Origin: Circinella umbellata | Lineage: Eukaryota > Mucoromycota > Mucoromycetes > Mucorales > Lichtheimiaceae | DNA length: 64,000 bases | Direction of reading: 5' to 3' | Assembly (NCBI GenBank): GCA_025093555.1 | Contig: JAIWNF010000040.1 | Coordinates: forward strand, 310,001 to 374,000 | Part shown: piece after piece, positions 1-12,882 of the stretch | How the letters are laid out: the number at the start of each line of letters is the position of its first letter | Position numbering within the stretch: the stretch's first letter is position 1 | The notes under the pieces: model-generated | What the model was told of the DNA's origin: nothing | The model's database searches: none | The model's input: only the letters and a program-made list of their open reading frames with translations | Program-made: the position numbers and the translations under genes

Positions 1-3000
1 TTGAAGTTCGGACATATCCCAATCCGCTTGATGAATTTGTTCCACCTGTTCCAACTCTTCACGATAATGAAGCATGACACGTTCAGCACGTTGGTCTGTG
101 GTATCAAACATTTCATGAGCTTCTTGCAATTCGTAACGTAATCGTGCAATGGTGGCCTGGACACGTTTTGTCGAGTCATCATACTCTTCTGGACTCATTT
201 GTGAATTGTTAAGAATACTATCAGTGATTCGTGCAAGAGCTGATTCGATATTATCAGTGAAGGTTGTTTGATAATCAAAGAATGCTTTGAGAATTTTTTC
301 GAAATCGCCATCAATGTCTTCTTCATCATCGGAATGTTCAAGAGATGAGGATGACCCACGACGCTTACTGCGCCACTTTTTGGATTTTTCAGCATTTCCA
401 TTACCATTACGTTGTGCTGCTGCGACGGATGCTGATGCAGGTATTGCTCCCGGTCCTGAAGTAGTAACAGATGATTGTAGTGTGGAGCGTGATACGGAGC
501 GCGAAAGTGATCCTCGATAATCGCTTGCTGTTTCCAATGGTTTAATGTTACTGCTGAGATAGGATGTAGATGACTTTGTTTTTAAAGATTGCTTACGTTC
601 ATGTTCTAATGCTATTTTTTTATATTAGTCATTCATGATATAGATATATAAAAAATATCCCGTCTTTCTATGTTTGAGTGCGTATTCATACCTAGCATTT
701 TGTTACGCGCTTCCTCAGACCGACACATATCAATAGGTGTCAATCCCTTCATATTCTTCAGTGTTAAATCCGCACCCTCCATAATTAACACCTCAAGTAC
801 TTCTGGCACACCTCCAAATTCTGCTGCAAAGTGTAGTGGTGTATTACCATTTGGATCTGCAATATTAACAAGTGCACCTAAACAAATGAGCATTGACGCA
901 CAGACTGCTAAATGCTGTGGCACCGTTGGCGCTGCCATAATATGTTTTGTAGCAGGGTCATTTGGTGTATCACTTGCTGATGATGAATTTGATCCAGAAC
1001 TTTGAATTGAAAATCGATTTCCATCATCAATAAAAGATGTTGTCGGAGATGTAGGCGAAGTTGCCATATTGTTGGGCTGTGATGAAAGTGAAGATAACGA
1101 ATTCATACGTGTTGGACGATGTACACTATTATTTCGCTGTCGATTACGTAACATGTTATTTGCATTGCTGTCGTTACCATTATTATTATTGCTATTGTTT
1201 CCCTTGTTATGACTCTTTTGAATACCCCACGAACGTCCATCTTTGTCCACCCCGATACGCGCAAGATGATGAAGAGCGGTACGACCTAATAGTGTTTGGG
1301 AGTTGACGTCGGCCCCAGCTTGATATAATAAAATAATGGTATCGATGGACGGTAAAGGTTTTGCTCGCATAGCATAATGAAGAGGCGTTAATCCTGTTTT
1401 CATATCGTGGTAATTTACAAGTAAAGGACCTGATAAAGCACGTTGATCATCACGTAGTGTTGGAGACCACAATAGTAAGGTCTGGATAATATGATGGTCA
1501 TGTTGTTTGACAGCTTGTAAGAATGCTGAACGAATGACCTGGATAACAGGTGTTGCAGCTTGATCTAGCAAGTCGATGTCTTTGAGCGAGTCGAATTGAA
1601 CGTGAGAAAGTGATGATGGATAGGATGGCAGAGATGAAATTAGTGTAGATAGTTTTGTATAATTTATTGGGTATTTGCATAATGGCATTTTGCCATGTAA
1701 ATGCTATATATAAATATAGATATACACATACAACATAAGTTTTTATTTTATTTTTTTATTTTGCGAATTTCATCTCTCTTTTGTATATCTGAAAATGAAT
1801 CAATAAAAAACACAAGTAACTCACAGTAAGTTCATGTCGTCTACAGCGCAAAGCTTCTTCACATAATTGAACAATTTCTGGACTTCTTCCAGCATATTGT
1901 ATAGCTGACCATCCGTGCGCATCAGTAATATCAGGAGAAGCATTATAGCTTAGGAGTGTTTTTACAATTGGCAAGTTACCATCACGAGCTAATCAGCCAA
2001 AAATACAACCAGAAAATCCCAAAGAAAAAATAAAATTATGGTTAATATATATACATGTATGTATGGGAGGCTGTCTTTTCCTTTCACTGCGTTTTGGGGG
2101 GGATAAAGGTATAATTAAGGTAAAAAAAAAAAAAAAGAAGGGGGGTACCGCCTCCAATAAATAAATAAAAAAGTAGAATGATACTGCTGAAATGGGAGAG
2201 AGATAAAGAAAATAAATAAAGGCACATATATTTTACCTGCATACATAAATGCAGTTGCACTTTTGCTATCTGTGCCATCGACATTCACACGGCCATCTTC
2301 CAGCAATAATTGAATGATTTCTGTTTTCCCAAGATAACTGCCTAAACATAGCGGAGTGATGCCTTTGATTTCATATTGCGGCGAATTTAATGTTGTGACA
2401 TCGATATTTGGATGACAAAGTAAGATATTCTTCATGATATCAAAATGATGTTCATGTGTTTGTGATATCAGTGGTAAATTGGCTGTATTAATGTCTCCTA
2501 CATCCAAATCCAATCCATATATTGCACAAATAAGAGCAGTCCTATATTATACAATAATCGTACAAATATACACAAATCCACATTGTTACACATCTTTTTT
2601 CGGGGGATGTGTCCAGAAGAATGGTAAAATAAAGAGAAAGGTACCTTCCACGCCCATCTTTTAAATTGATATCAGCGCCTGCGCTTAATAATAATCGAAC
2701 CATATCAGCATATCCACCTAATACTGCAATGTTTAATGGTCGACTATGATATTCTTGAGCACGTTGTAGTCGTTCTCGTAAATCAGGCCGTGAAGCAGCA
2801 TCTTTTGGTAAAACGGGTGAATAAGTATCGCGAGCATTCCATAAAATTGAACTATTTACATCGATATTGGACTGTAATAAATAGCGAGCCTTTTCAATAT
2901 CATTTTTTGCTACAACTAGCAAAAAATCCATTCGCAAAAAAAGAATTTAAATATAAAAAAAAAGTAAAGAAAAAGAGTGAAAAATAAAACAAAAATAAAA

Positions 3001-3772
3001 AGAAAAGAAAAAGGGTGAGTGTGTAACCGATGAAAAGAAGGGGAGAAAAATAAATGTATTTTATTTTTGCAACCACGATGTCGTTTTTTGTATCCCATGC
3101 CAAAAATATTAAAAATCCCGCTATAAGTTATATAAACTGGGCGCCGATCATTGATTTCTTATTTTACTGGATTATGTCTCAAAACGGTACAGCTTCCTTG
3201 TCAATATAAGCTTCCGAACTCCAAAGCGCCGTTAATCCACCAAGATGGTGTTGAGTGTAAAAACCGGGTTCATTTACAATAGATTGGATTGATTCCTATT
3301 GTTATAAAATTGTTGAGCAAAAAACATGCGAAAGTTGGTACACTCCATTCTTTTTTGGGAAGTTCTTATTTACCTTGACCATAAACTCCTCGTCATACAT
3401 CTCTAAACAGTTGCGTAACGTGGTAGCCATGGATTCATCGGCTTTATCATACTCCTCGTACATTTTTTCTAATACTTTTCTCACTACATTACAACACCCC
3501 CTTGATTAGAGAATAATGTTATTGTTATATGTGATCAAAAAGAGAAAATGTATTACGTTTTTCAATCACATTTGTCATGGCTTGTCGTGTTTTTGCAACA
3601 TCTTTACGATCTACTGTTGATAAGATCGTGCTTCCTTCTTCTGTTAATTTCGACCATGATTCAGCACTGTAATATACATATATATATTTTTGTGTTAAAC
3701 TGCTGTTTTTATTTTTTTATTCCTTTTTTCTTTTATTATTTACTGTTTATGAAATGCGTCAAAGTTTGACAT
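1..3772 (-). CDS. Ankyrin-repeat protein, multi-exon, 3' end beyond the window
   Basis: Exons read on the minus strand: 3744-3772, 3557-3666, 3374-3483 (together 249 nt, phase 0), probably a short exon ending near 3244-3295, then 2645-2915, 2237-2541, 1825-1988, 692-1703 and 1-611. Junctions from 2915 downward keep frame, for example GRT-ALICAIYG across 2645/2541. I chose the ATG at 3772 because it joins in frame to the helical N-terminus. The first 83 residues are acidic and helical; several ankyrin repeats follow (motifs such as ADINLKDGRGRTAL, NGNTPLHFAAEFGG), a Ser/Asn-rich linker sits inside the ankyrin region, and the last exon is a basic patch plus a coiled coil that leaves the window. 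The family is probably a scaffold; no catalytic domain is visible. The fourth exon and its donor are uncertain because an in-frame TGA lies at 3179-3181. Osh1-like or ArfGAP-like architectures were considered but no PH, ORD or GAP motif is seen. Confidence 0.75.
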
Positions 3773-4955
3773 GGAATTGCGTTATACGCGGGATAGCAAT
3801 AGGCAGAAAAAGAGAACAAAATTTCTTTAAAAGTCAAATGGTAACGTGGTGTATATTAATATCCAAAAAAAATTGATGCACAGATCCTCAAAATGTTTGT
3901 TGTCATGACAACCATGACAGGTATATTTTGTAGGATCCTGAACATTGTTACTTGCTTTTTTTTCGTATTCCATAATAGCCCACCTCAGGATCTACATACC
4001 TTTCGATGTATATACCACAGTTTGAAATAGTTACGTACAAATAAACTTTTGTTATGGCATGATCAAATATTATTTAAAGATTATATATTTCTATGGGAAG
4101 TTGTTCTTTCCCCAATCTCCCAAGAGTTCGATAACAACATATACGGGGGGAAAGCACTTTGCTGCGATGTTAGAGGAGAGAAAGAAAACTAGGAAATTTG
4201 GCGTCTACAAAGGAACGGCAAGAAACTCATATAATTCATCCACAAGATTTAAAGCATTTACAGTACATCTTTGCCGTGTCATATAACATATATAAAATGT
4301 GAGTAAAAAGCACACGGATCTGTAGTATTTATGATAAAATACAATCAGTAAACGCATGGACAGAAATTCGTAAGGTTTTCTTCATGTTCGTGATTAACGA
4401 CAAGCAGTCATTGTTTCTGTGTAAGGATTTAGAATGCAAAGTAAAGCTACACGTGATTGAAGAAAAAGACAACAGACGGAAGGTAAAGAATGCTCTGCTG
4501 GATAAACCGTAATCTGGTTAGTGCAGATATTACCAACATTTCTTTTATCATGACGAAACATTAAAATAATACAGACTTCTTACCTCATAATTGAGTAATA
4601 AACCAAATGAACGCCAGTTATTTTATTTTTACTTGCTAATTCTGTTTGTTGCCTCAATTTTTTTTACACCGCTATATTACAAAACACCTAGTCAGAAATA
4701 ATAATGTGTTTTCTATCGAAAACAAAGTACATAAAATCCTTTATTTCTAATTCTGCAAACTTATCTTCATATCTCGTGACCATCTATGAAATTGGCTACA
4801 ATTTTTTTTATTAATGCTTATAATATAAGTCTATGCGATATCAACAATTTCAACGTCCTATTAAACTATGTTTATGATATATTTATACTGAAAAGTTGAT
4901 AATCACAAGTATACTTTATTGTTGTTATACATGTAATAATAACTATAAAATTTTT
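3773..4955. other. Intergenic spacer
   Basis: AT-rich DNA without a convincing exon. It holds a perfect 14-bp palindrome GTTGTCATGACAAC near 3905, found again near 15,919. The short open frames here have no codon character I can support. Confidence 0.5.
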
Positions 4956-6629
4956 TTATTGACCTTCACCAAAGAGGAATTCTTCACAATTCCAAGCAGT
5001 GGGAATAATCAATCGCTTAGAATCAGTCACTAAAGAGTTAAGTTTATCGAAATCGGCTTGTTCTAATACAACGTCCTTAAAGTTTTCCTCGATACGAGAG
5101 GGAGTAACGGACTTGGGAATAACAGAAGTACCTCGTTGAATACCCCATGAAATCAAAATCTGAGCTGGAGAAGCATCATACTTTTTCGCAATTTCAGCCT
5201 AATATGATAAAAAAAAGTACCCAAAAATGTTACACACAAAAATGACTATACAAGTTTTTTTTTTCTACTCTACTACATGATAGTAATATACAAATTATCT
5301 TACCACAGTGCCATCCTTCATCAATGGCGAATCAGTAGAACCCAATGGAGAGTAAGCAGTCACTATTATCACGATTGATTTGGAAGATGATGAGCTTATT
5401 AATAATCAAAGTTAAGAAAAATATTGACTTATTACTACAAACTTACTGTGAATGCCCTGCTCATTACAGAAATCGAGTAATTTTTGTTGTGCCAAATAAG
5501 GATGTAATTCGCACTACAGGGAACAGATATTGGTGTCATTAAGTGGTCGTGAAATGATATTGATGATGTTGAAGTGATCCAGAAAACAGTACTTACCTGG
5601 TTAGCAGCAGGAACCACCTTTGCAGTCTTCAATAACTTTTTAAGGTTACGAACGCTGAAATTACTGACACCGATAGCTCGGACCTTGTCGCTTGGTAATT
5701 TTTCCATTGCCTTTCAAAATTAAAAAAACGCATTTTTTTGATTAGTAAGCCCTAAAAATGACCCTAAAGTTTATCTTACAGTTCATCAATACTTACAGCA
5801 TAGGTCTCAGTAAAATCAGTAGGATCGAAGATAATATTACCGTCTTCATCCTTGGGGACTAAATCTTTTGATTCAGCCATGGACACAGGCCAGTGCATAA
5901 GGTAGAGGTCTATAAAAAAAGGTTTATTTATTGAAACTATCAGCCCCTATATTTTTTATTATATATACTATGGAGGCAATAACCAACTTAAGCTAAATTT
6001 ACCAAGATAATTTAATTGCAAGTTAGCAAGCGATGTCTCTAAAGCCTTGGAAACAAGATCGGGTCTATGGGAGTTGTTCCAAAGTTTGGTGGTGACAAAT
6101 AACTGTTCACGAGGAACACCACTATCCTTGATAGCAGCACCTACTTCTTTTTCATTTCCGTCTATACATATGTGTTTATGTTCGTATTAAAAATTCTGTC
6201 CTTTCGGCTAACGTATATTCAAAGGCAATATACTATTAATTTAACTATACATATATTACTCACAAACTAAAGCTGTATCAATGTGGCGATATCTATAATC
6301 ATAAGAAAGGGGGCCCATTAAATAGTGAGTTGAAAGGCCAGAATATAATAATAATAAATTATTCAAAAAAAAATATTCACCCAGTCTTGATAGCAGTCAA
6401 TACAGCCTTGTATGCATCTCCAGGCTTACTTTGCCATGTTCCCAACCCTGTGGCCGGAATAGTGGCGCCTGTGTTACTGTTGTAAAAATTAATGTTGTGT
6501 CAAAGGAAGAGAAATAAAAAGATTAATTAAACATACATCAAAACGAAAAGTGCCTCCCCGTGATCCTTGTTTTGGTTAAAAAAAATGTTTAAAATACACT
6601 TACAGTTTAAATACGCGTCCGGAAGCCAT
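4956..6629 (-). CDS. Aldo-keto reductase (AKR), 301 aa
   Basis: Nine exons: 6604-6629, 6381-6476, 6264-6292, 6003-6161, 5797-5909, 5597-5710, 5447-5513, 5304-5362 and 4956-5198, totalling 906 nt including the stop. AKRs are cytosolic NAD(P)H-dependent reductases of aldehydes and ketones in a TIM barrel. The family signature [18 protein letters not shown] gives the catalytic Asp and Tyr, TTKLWNN the Lys and YLMHWPVS the His; [14 protein letters not shown] and [12 protein letters not shown] follow, and [14 protein letters not shown] is the cofactor-binding C-terminal motif. Length is normal for the family (about 280-330 aa). It resembles the yeast Gcy1/Ypr1 and xylose-reductase branch, but substrate cannot be read from sequence. 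The ATG at 6629 opens the only short first exon that splices in frame. All four catalytic residues are present and I see no break. Confidence 0.93.
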
Positions 6630-8094
6630 TCTAATTTTTTTTTGTGTGATATGAAATAAAAAGAGAAGTGTTAAAAAAAACTAACTTGTTAGCAAGGGAA
6701 TTAAATTTATGCACTATCTTATTCAGCTGCGTCATCCAATACAATGAACGCGCTCATTTAATCTGCTGAGAAAAGATCTGAAGTCAGCTAGACTCCACCA
6801 ACATTTGGCCCGATCCGTTTTATCTAGATCAATGGTTTACAGCTACTAGTTTATTATCATATGTAAATCACGCAATGAAAAAAAAAATATGTTTTATAAA
6901 CTATAAAATACAGGGTTTGTATGCATCTTGATTTCGTAATCAGCTTACAATGAAAAGAAATGTATGAGAAAGAAGTACACACAATAATGTGGCACTATAT
7001 TACTATGGTGACAACGGTTATTTTGAATATACAGTTAATCTAACAAAAAAATTGATCTTATTTTTTTACTTTTCAAAAGGTAAAAATGTCAACACTTTCT
7101 CACAAAAGAAGCCCACAAAATCAAACAGCAGTCTGTTATTTATTATTACTATCAGCTACATATAGTAAAATAAACTTTGTCACTAAAAAAATTAAGCACA
7201 GCTTTCTATTTGTTATTAGTCAATGGACATAAAAACATATTTTTACACCCGTACATCTCTATCAACGAAGAAAATGGAAACCTTATACGTATTTGATAAT
7301 GTATAATACTCTCATACCAAGTTAGTATTGTGTGATGTCTTAAATTTTTTGGCGTTGAGTTGCGATTACGTAATGTAACAATGATATATTTTTTCAGGAT
7401 TATTAGTATCATTATCCTTTCATAATGACTCAAAACCAGAATCATTTGGAAGGTTCTGGTTTTCTAATTCTGGTAAAAATAATGAATCAATAAGGTATTT
7501 GATTAAAATCATAAGGAATCCACAAAGAATTCATTAAATGAATTAAATAGATAGCTAAAAATTACACATAAATATTGTTGTTGTTATTACCTAATACATG
7601 TCAAAGATTACTCATATAACTAATACAATCTTCTGATTGTGTTGGTTTAATACTGGCTATTTCTTTTACTAATCACTAGCCTCCACAGTGTCACTCATAA
7701 TATATACGTCATTGCTGCATTTATACGTATGTATAAAAAAACAAGCTTGAAAAGAAGAAGCTATCGTTACTCAATATAGTTAAAACATACCAATAATATC
7801 ATATAATCGGAAAACGACGTATACGTATCGCTTTCAAGCTATACTAAAAAAAAATAATTATCCAACAATCTCTCTTGGGATATCATTTTCAAACGTTTTC
7901 TTCAGCAAGAGCACTTTCTTTTATACGTAATATACAAAAGCAAAATATCTTTTATATGAAGAAAGATATGTACAATTAATTGTTTTCAAAGAAAGAAGAA
8001 ATTCAGAAACAATAAAATATATGTGAGCCATAATAATAATAAAAGAAAAAGTTTAGAGCCATATCGTTTTAATGTATCGTATAATAGATATGAT
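6630..8094. other. Intergenic spacer between convergent-free minus-strand genes
   Basis: Upstream region of the aldo-keto reductase and downstream region of the isomerase. AT-rich, no exon-like frame, no RNA gene recognised. Confidence 0.5.
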
Positions 8095-9268
8095 TTACAA
8101 ATTGGACGATTGAAGACGGTTATAAGGGGCGCTCAACAAACGAAGAGTATCAGCATTTAGCTATTGGTATTAATAAAAAATAAAAGCAAAGCAACAAAGC
8201 AACAATTTAATTAATGGCACAATTATATTTTTGGTTTTCAACTCTTTTATCATTAAAGCAATCTAACAAATAAAGAAAATTCAACTAGTTACTTACTTCC
8301 TCTTTAAGTTGTCTGTAAACAATACCAATCTTGGCTTTGGGTGCCCATTTCAATGCAAGCTTCTTGGCAGTGTCCAATAGTTCATTTTCCGGACATATTT
8401 CATCAACAAGCTCAGATTTAAGTGCTTCTTCAGCATTAAAACGGTGCCCCTGTAGAACTAATGCACGAAGAGTTTTTGGGGTGGTCTTGTAACGAAGTAA
8501 AGCATTCATACCGGCATGAAGCGGTGCTCCAATATCAATTTCATTCTATTATTATATTATATTTTAGGACAGCGGTCATCAATAAACGATTGATTCTCAT
8601 GATTACGTATTACTTATTGATAAAACAAACTAAAGTTACCATGCACATGTATCCTCGACCAGTACGCATAACGCGGTAATCTAAAAGTATAAAAGCGGAA
8701 GTCAATTTGTTGTGTATGCATAATAGGCAATGAATTCCGTTTGACAGATACTCAAAGACAAAAATCCGTATATTTGAAATACCAGTTACCATGTGTCAAA
8801 GCAAGCATACAGCCACCAGCAAAAGCATGACTAACAAAGAGAGAAAAGAAGAAATCATAGTAAGTTAATAAAAAACAGAAAAAAAAACAAATTGTTTTTC
8901 CAAAAATAAACTAACCCATTGAGAGCAGCAACAGTGGGGATGACAAAAGTTAGAAACTTTTTTAGCATAGCAAGATACGAATCCATAAAAGGAATATATT
9001 CTTTGGAATGTTTAGTATCAAGGCCATTGGAAAAGAATTTACCGTCACCCACAGTAACTAGGGCCATTCCGGTAGGCTTTTTTGAGGCAAGGAAAATATC
9101 TTCAATGACTTGTAAGGCATCAATAATCGATTTACAAATTTCGGTCGTGAAACGGTTATCCTGATTATGAAGATGTAAGATGAACAATGGTCCTTCACGA
9201 CTGAGTGTCATATATTTCTTTTCAGCGGATGGTAAAGTGAGAGGAAAGGTAATTATTTGTTCGGCCAT
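8095..9268 (-). CDS. Enoyl-CoA hydratase/isomerase family protein, likely delta3-delta2-enoyl-CoA isomerase, 249 aa
   Basis: Five exons: 8916-9268, 8790-8830, 8640-8680, 8297-8545 and 8095-8160, totalling 750 nt with the stop. The protein shows the crotonase fold: FFSNGLDTKH near residue 80, the oxyanion-hole segment ALNGHAFAGGCMLAL, then MNEIDIGAPLHAG. The last resembles the SEVDIG segment of plant and fungal ECI enzymes, where the Glu is catalytic; this favours an isomerase that moves double bonds during beta-oxidation of unsaturated fatty acids. The protein ends Ser-Asn-Leu, one residue from the canonical SKL signal, so peroxisomal import is plausible but inferred. Length is typical for the family (about 240-280 aa). 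Two 41-nt exons encode the oxyanion region. An enoyl-CoA hydratase is the main alternative. Confidence 0.88.
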
Positions 9269-10859
9269 TTTTGTATATTAAAAGTAGTGTGTATAATGTG
9301 AGGTTAACCAAATCAAAGTGCAAATACCTCCTGTGTTATCAACTTTTTATTTTATATGTAATCGGGAAAACTTTTTTTAGATTACAAACCGCGTATGCAA
9401 ATAGTTTTTCCCTCCAATCAAGGATCACGTAAGCTATAAGGTCAACAAGTTCACAGCATAAAATCCATTCTTCTTTTGGCAGCTCTATTCACGCTATTTT
9501 ATATTATGCAAATACCTTAACAAACATATTCCCTTTCGATAGATTATTTTATTATTACAGAGTTGGAAGTTGAATTTGGTTATGCAAAATAAAAACGAGC
9601 GATAGTTTTGAAAATGAGCTACCTTTCCAAATTGGGCCACTTAACGAAATTGACACAAAAACCTTGAAATTGGGCCATGCTGACCGAATTTAAGTTATTA
9701 TGTGTTCATCCGTGAAAATAACATGGCTATGATTTGAGTAAAGAAAACTTCAAATACATATAAACATATTATAAGTAGTGTAAATGAATGTTTAAAAGGG
9801 CATTTTTTGTTTTTATATATTTTTATTTTGTATTTACTTCTACCACCACCGATGAGAGAACTGCATTTTACCAAAGTTTTATATATATACAATGGGGAAA
9901 TGCACAAAAATATGTTTCTATTAAGAAATGAATATCTTTACTTGGTATCAGCAAGCTGTTGAACACGTTTGCATTGACTGGTTACGATTACTCAATCAAG
10001 GATGTTGAACTGGAGCAATGCTCTGTACATATAGCCTCCTTTTCTCATTTTCGCCTGATGGCTTTTTACGCACATTGAAACCCAAGAGGTCTTGCTTACA
10101 ATGATTAAACGACTTTATTACCATACTTGATACGTGCTTCATCTTGAGGTAAACTCGTATAAATCGAAAGGTACTTTGCATAAACTCACGAGGAGTAGAA
10201 CATTTCACTATAAAGCATACACAACAGCGATCAAGAATTAGATCGCGTAACCCATAAACCAGGTAAAAATAAAAGAAAAAAAGTGAAAATGAATAGAAGA
10301 AAGGGGTACAGTATGTTTTATTTCTTCGACATAAAATAAAATAAAATAAAGGACACACCCCTCAATTGTGAGATAAGAAACCCATTATATCAAAGCTCTT
10401 TATCACCCCACACCTGAAAATAATCATAATACTATCCATCCAATGAAAAGAACACCCAATTAATAAACAAAAAAAAGAAGACATTAGCCTTTGAAAGAGT
10501 TGAACGTACAAAAAACAAGCCAGAGTCAATGGTTGCTTCCATCTATTAATTTTCGTGGTCAAGTATTGGATGCATTGTTTATAGCTTTTCTTTGGTTTTG
10601 AACGCATCTTTTAATACCTGATTTTCTTTTTCATTTTCTGTTTAAATAAAAAAAAAGATGACTGAACGCTTTGAACGATTCCACATAAACGATAGTTGTC
10701 TTGGTGATAAATCAGCCACATTAATTGCAGTGTATAATTGCCCCTTATCACCAGTGGCGGAACTTTATATTATTATTCATTGATCCATGTTGTGATCAGA
10801 GGCTAATATAAAAAATCGTATCCAGCATCAACTCTATCCGTTATATAACAACCGTTGCC
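9269..10859. other. Spacer with one dispersed repeat copy
   Basis: Contains copy 1 of a short dispersed repeat (about 9551-9700, see its own entry). The remainder is AT-rich; the open frames at 9996-10607 on the minus strand are lysine/phenylalanine-rich and lack exon-like features. Confidence 0.45.
9551..9700 (+). repeat. Dispersed short repeat, copy 1 of 3
   Basis: This stretch matches the reverse complement of 14,275-14,403 along most of its length, including GTTGAATTTGG at one end, a shared TTAACGAAATTGA in the middle and AAGTTATTA at the other end. A third relative lies at about 14,505-14,640. No coding capacity is seen. It is probably a MITE or SINE-like family; clear terminal inverted repeats or target duplications were not found. 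Confidence 0.65.
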
Positions 10860-12882
10860 ATGAGAAGTGAATCCTCACAACCTCCACCCACTCTCAGCAC
10901 AGAAGTGCGTGAAAAACTATTGCTTCCAGGTAAACATATTCTATTTCCCGCTAAACAAGGGTTTGATTACTTATTTCTTTTCTATTATAGATTTTTTTGA
11001 AATGGAACCACCTTGTGATTGGAACGCCATTCATTATCTCAATAATTTTGTACGAAAGAACCCAACTATCAATGTACGCTCAAGAAATAAAGCTCTTTTT
11101 GACGATGCTAATCTGATGCTCAAGTACGTTATTCCGGGTACTGTTGCAGAAACGATGCTCAAACAGATGAATCGTTCACAGATGGTAAAAAAAACATTAT
11201 AAAGTGGTACAAATAAACACATTTACAAACTAGTATTACTTCTATGCAAAGTCAGATGGCTAAAGAAGTAGTAGACGAGATGCAAGATGGACATCGTAAA
11301 CGAACGCGTGTAAAAGATACCGATGAGGAAGATAATAAAGAAGAAGGCAGTGACTTTGAGGAGGGTAGCGAAGAGGAGGAAGATTTTTGGGTCAGCTGGA
11401 AGAAGCTCTTGAAAGGTTTGCAAGAATGTGTCACACTTCCATTCTTGAGGTAGGCTTTTTTTATTTTTTATTTTTTATTTTTTTGTTCAAAAACTGATAA
11501 GCTGTCGAATTTTAGTTCTGTAAGACATGATATAATTTGGTGCGGTAAAGAATTGCGACGTCGCCCCCTTCTTCCGGTTGACATGTATGAACGTCTCAAC
11601 AGCGAGAAAATTAGTATTGAGTTACAAGTAGTAGATTCGTCATTCCAGCCAGTAGTTTCACAAGCAACGGATATGGTAAGATATAATAAATTTTGATGTG
11701 TTGAGCGATATTAATGCTGCATAATATACATGTAGATCGATCTTAAGGGATTCAAAAATAGAATTGAGGATTTACGAAATATTATTACTACAACCGATGC
11801 TGCTGAGAAATTATAAATAATCCATTCCTTAGAATTGATGTAAGTTTCACCCCTTCAGTATCACCTATTCTCAATCTGAAAAAGAAAGAAAAGGACGTGT
11901 GTAAACTAACAAAACAGAATAATATAGTCTTGAAGTACTTGAAGGTACCGGAAAAACATCGTCGTCATCAGAAGGATGCCTACGTTTCTATATTGTCGAT
12001 CCGGTATTAAGAGACTGCGACAAGTTCCTCCAGCAACATGGTCATAATGTATTATTTTCCCCAGGCGAAATCGAGTTAAATGCCATGACTATCCAGTTAA
12101 GAAGTCAAGGAATCGCCGATGGACGCTTAAAGTACCATGCTGATGGAAAACTACTTGTGGATGACATGGGAACGGAAATCTTATTATCCGAAGTTTCTTC
12201 ATCATTCGATGAAAATTCCAAGGGTAAAACAAGCTTTGATCATCACAAGGCGATGTTTGGTCTTCTCACCATGGTCAGAACAATTGCTGGTTTATTTAAG
12301 TATAGTAGTTTCGAAACGTTCTCAAAACTCAAGTTACATCTCATACACACGCATGGTACGTGAATTCATGAATTGTTTGATATGGTTACCAAACTGTTGT
12401 AAATAAGATACTGGTTTTTGACTGTCGCCACTATTTCATAATAGATTGTGCAATCCGTCACTGGACAATGTCAACTCCTGCCCCCGGTCTTTATGTCCTG
12501 AGTAAAGAACAGAGAGTTGATATCATTAATGAATCCAAAAAGAAGAAAAATAGTACGGTACCATTTGTAAATTTCAACTTTACGTTGGCTGTATGTATAC
12601 CTATTCCTGCTTCTTATTATGTATTTAGAGATACGGAATTAACCCATTTTTAATATCACATACTATATATAGAGTGCATTAGAAGAAACAATGAGTATTT
12701 TGGGCAATTTGAAAAACGAACACGGCGAAAAATTACAAAGCTTGCGATTTGAGCCAAATACTACTCATCCTTCATTACTTGATCATGTACGTCCACAAGT
12801 TGTTCGGCTTAACGAGAACAAGCACATGGCTCAGGTTGCGGACGACAGCCCAAAATCACCAGTATATATTCCCAACACTTAA
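10860..12882 (+). pseudogene. Unrecognised multi-exon gene with one in-frame stop (501-codon frame)
   Basis: Eight exons: 10860-10929, 10991-11184, 11256-11449, 11516-11675, 11736-11839, 11928-12355, 12445-12590 and 12673-12882. They sum to 1506 nt, an exact multiple of three, and every junction keeps phase, yet a TAA sits in frame at 11814-11816. Read as far as that stop the product is 232 aa. The first part has a helical segment, an acidic DEEDNKEEGSDFEEGSEEEE tract and RHDIIWCGKELRRRP; the second part (after the stop) has FYIVDPVLRDCDKFLQQHG, KAMFGLLTMVRTIAGLFKY and FVNFNFTLASALEE. I do not recognise the fold; the style recalls large lineage-specific Mucorales families (inference). It may be a fresh pseudogene, a truncated functional gene, a readthrough case or a base-calling error. 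Confidence 0.6.

Noticed and set aside
670..1306. Plus-strand frames opposite the ankyrin gene
   Set aside because: Antisense of ankyrin exons with phase-correct splicing on the minus strand.
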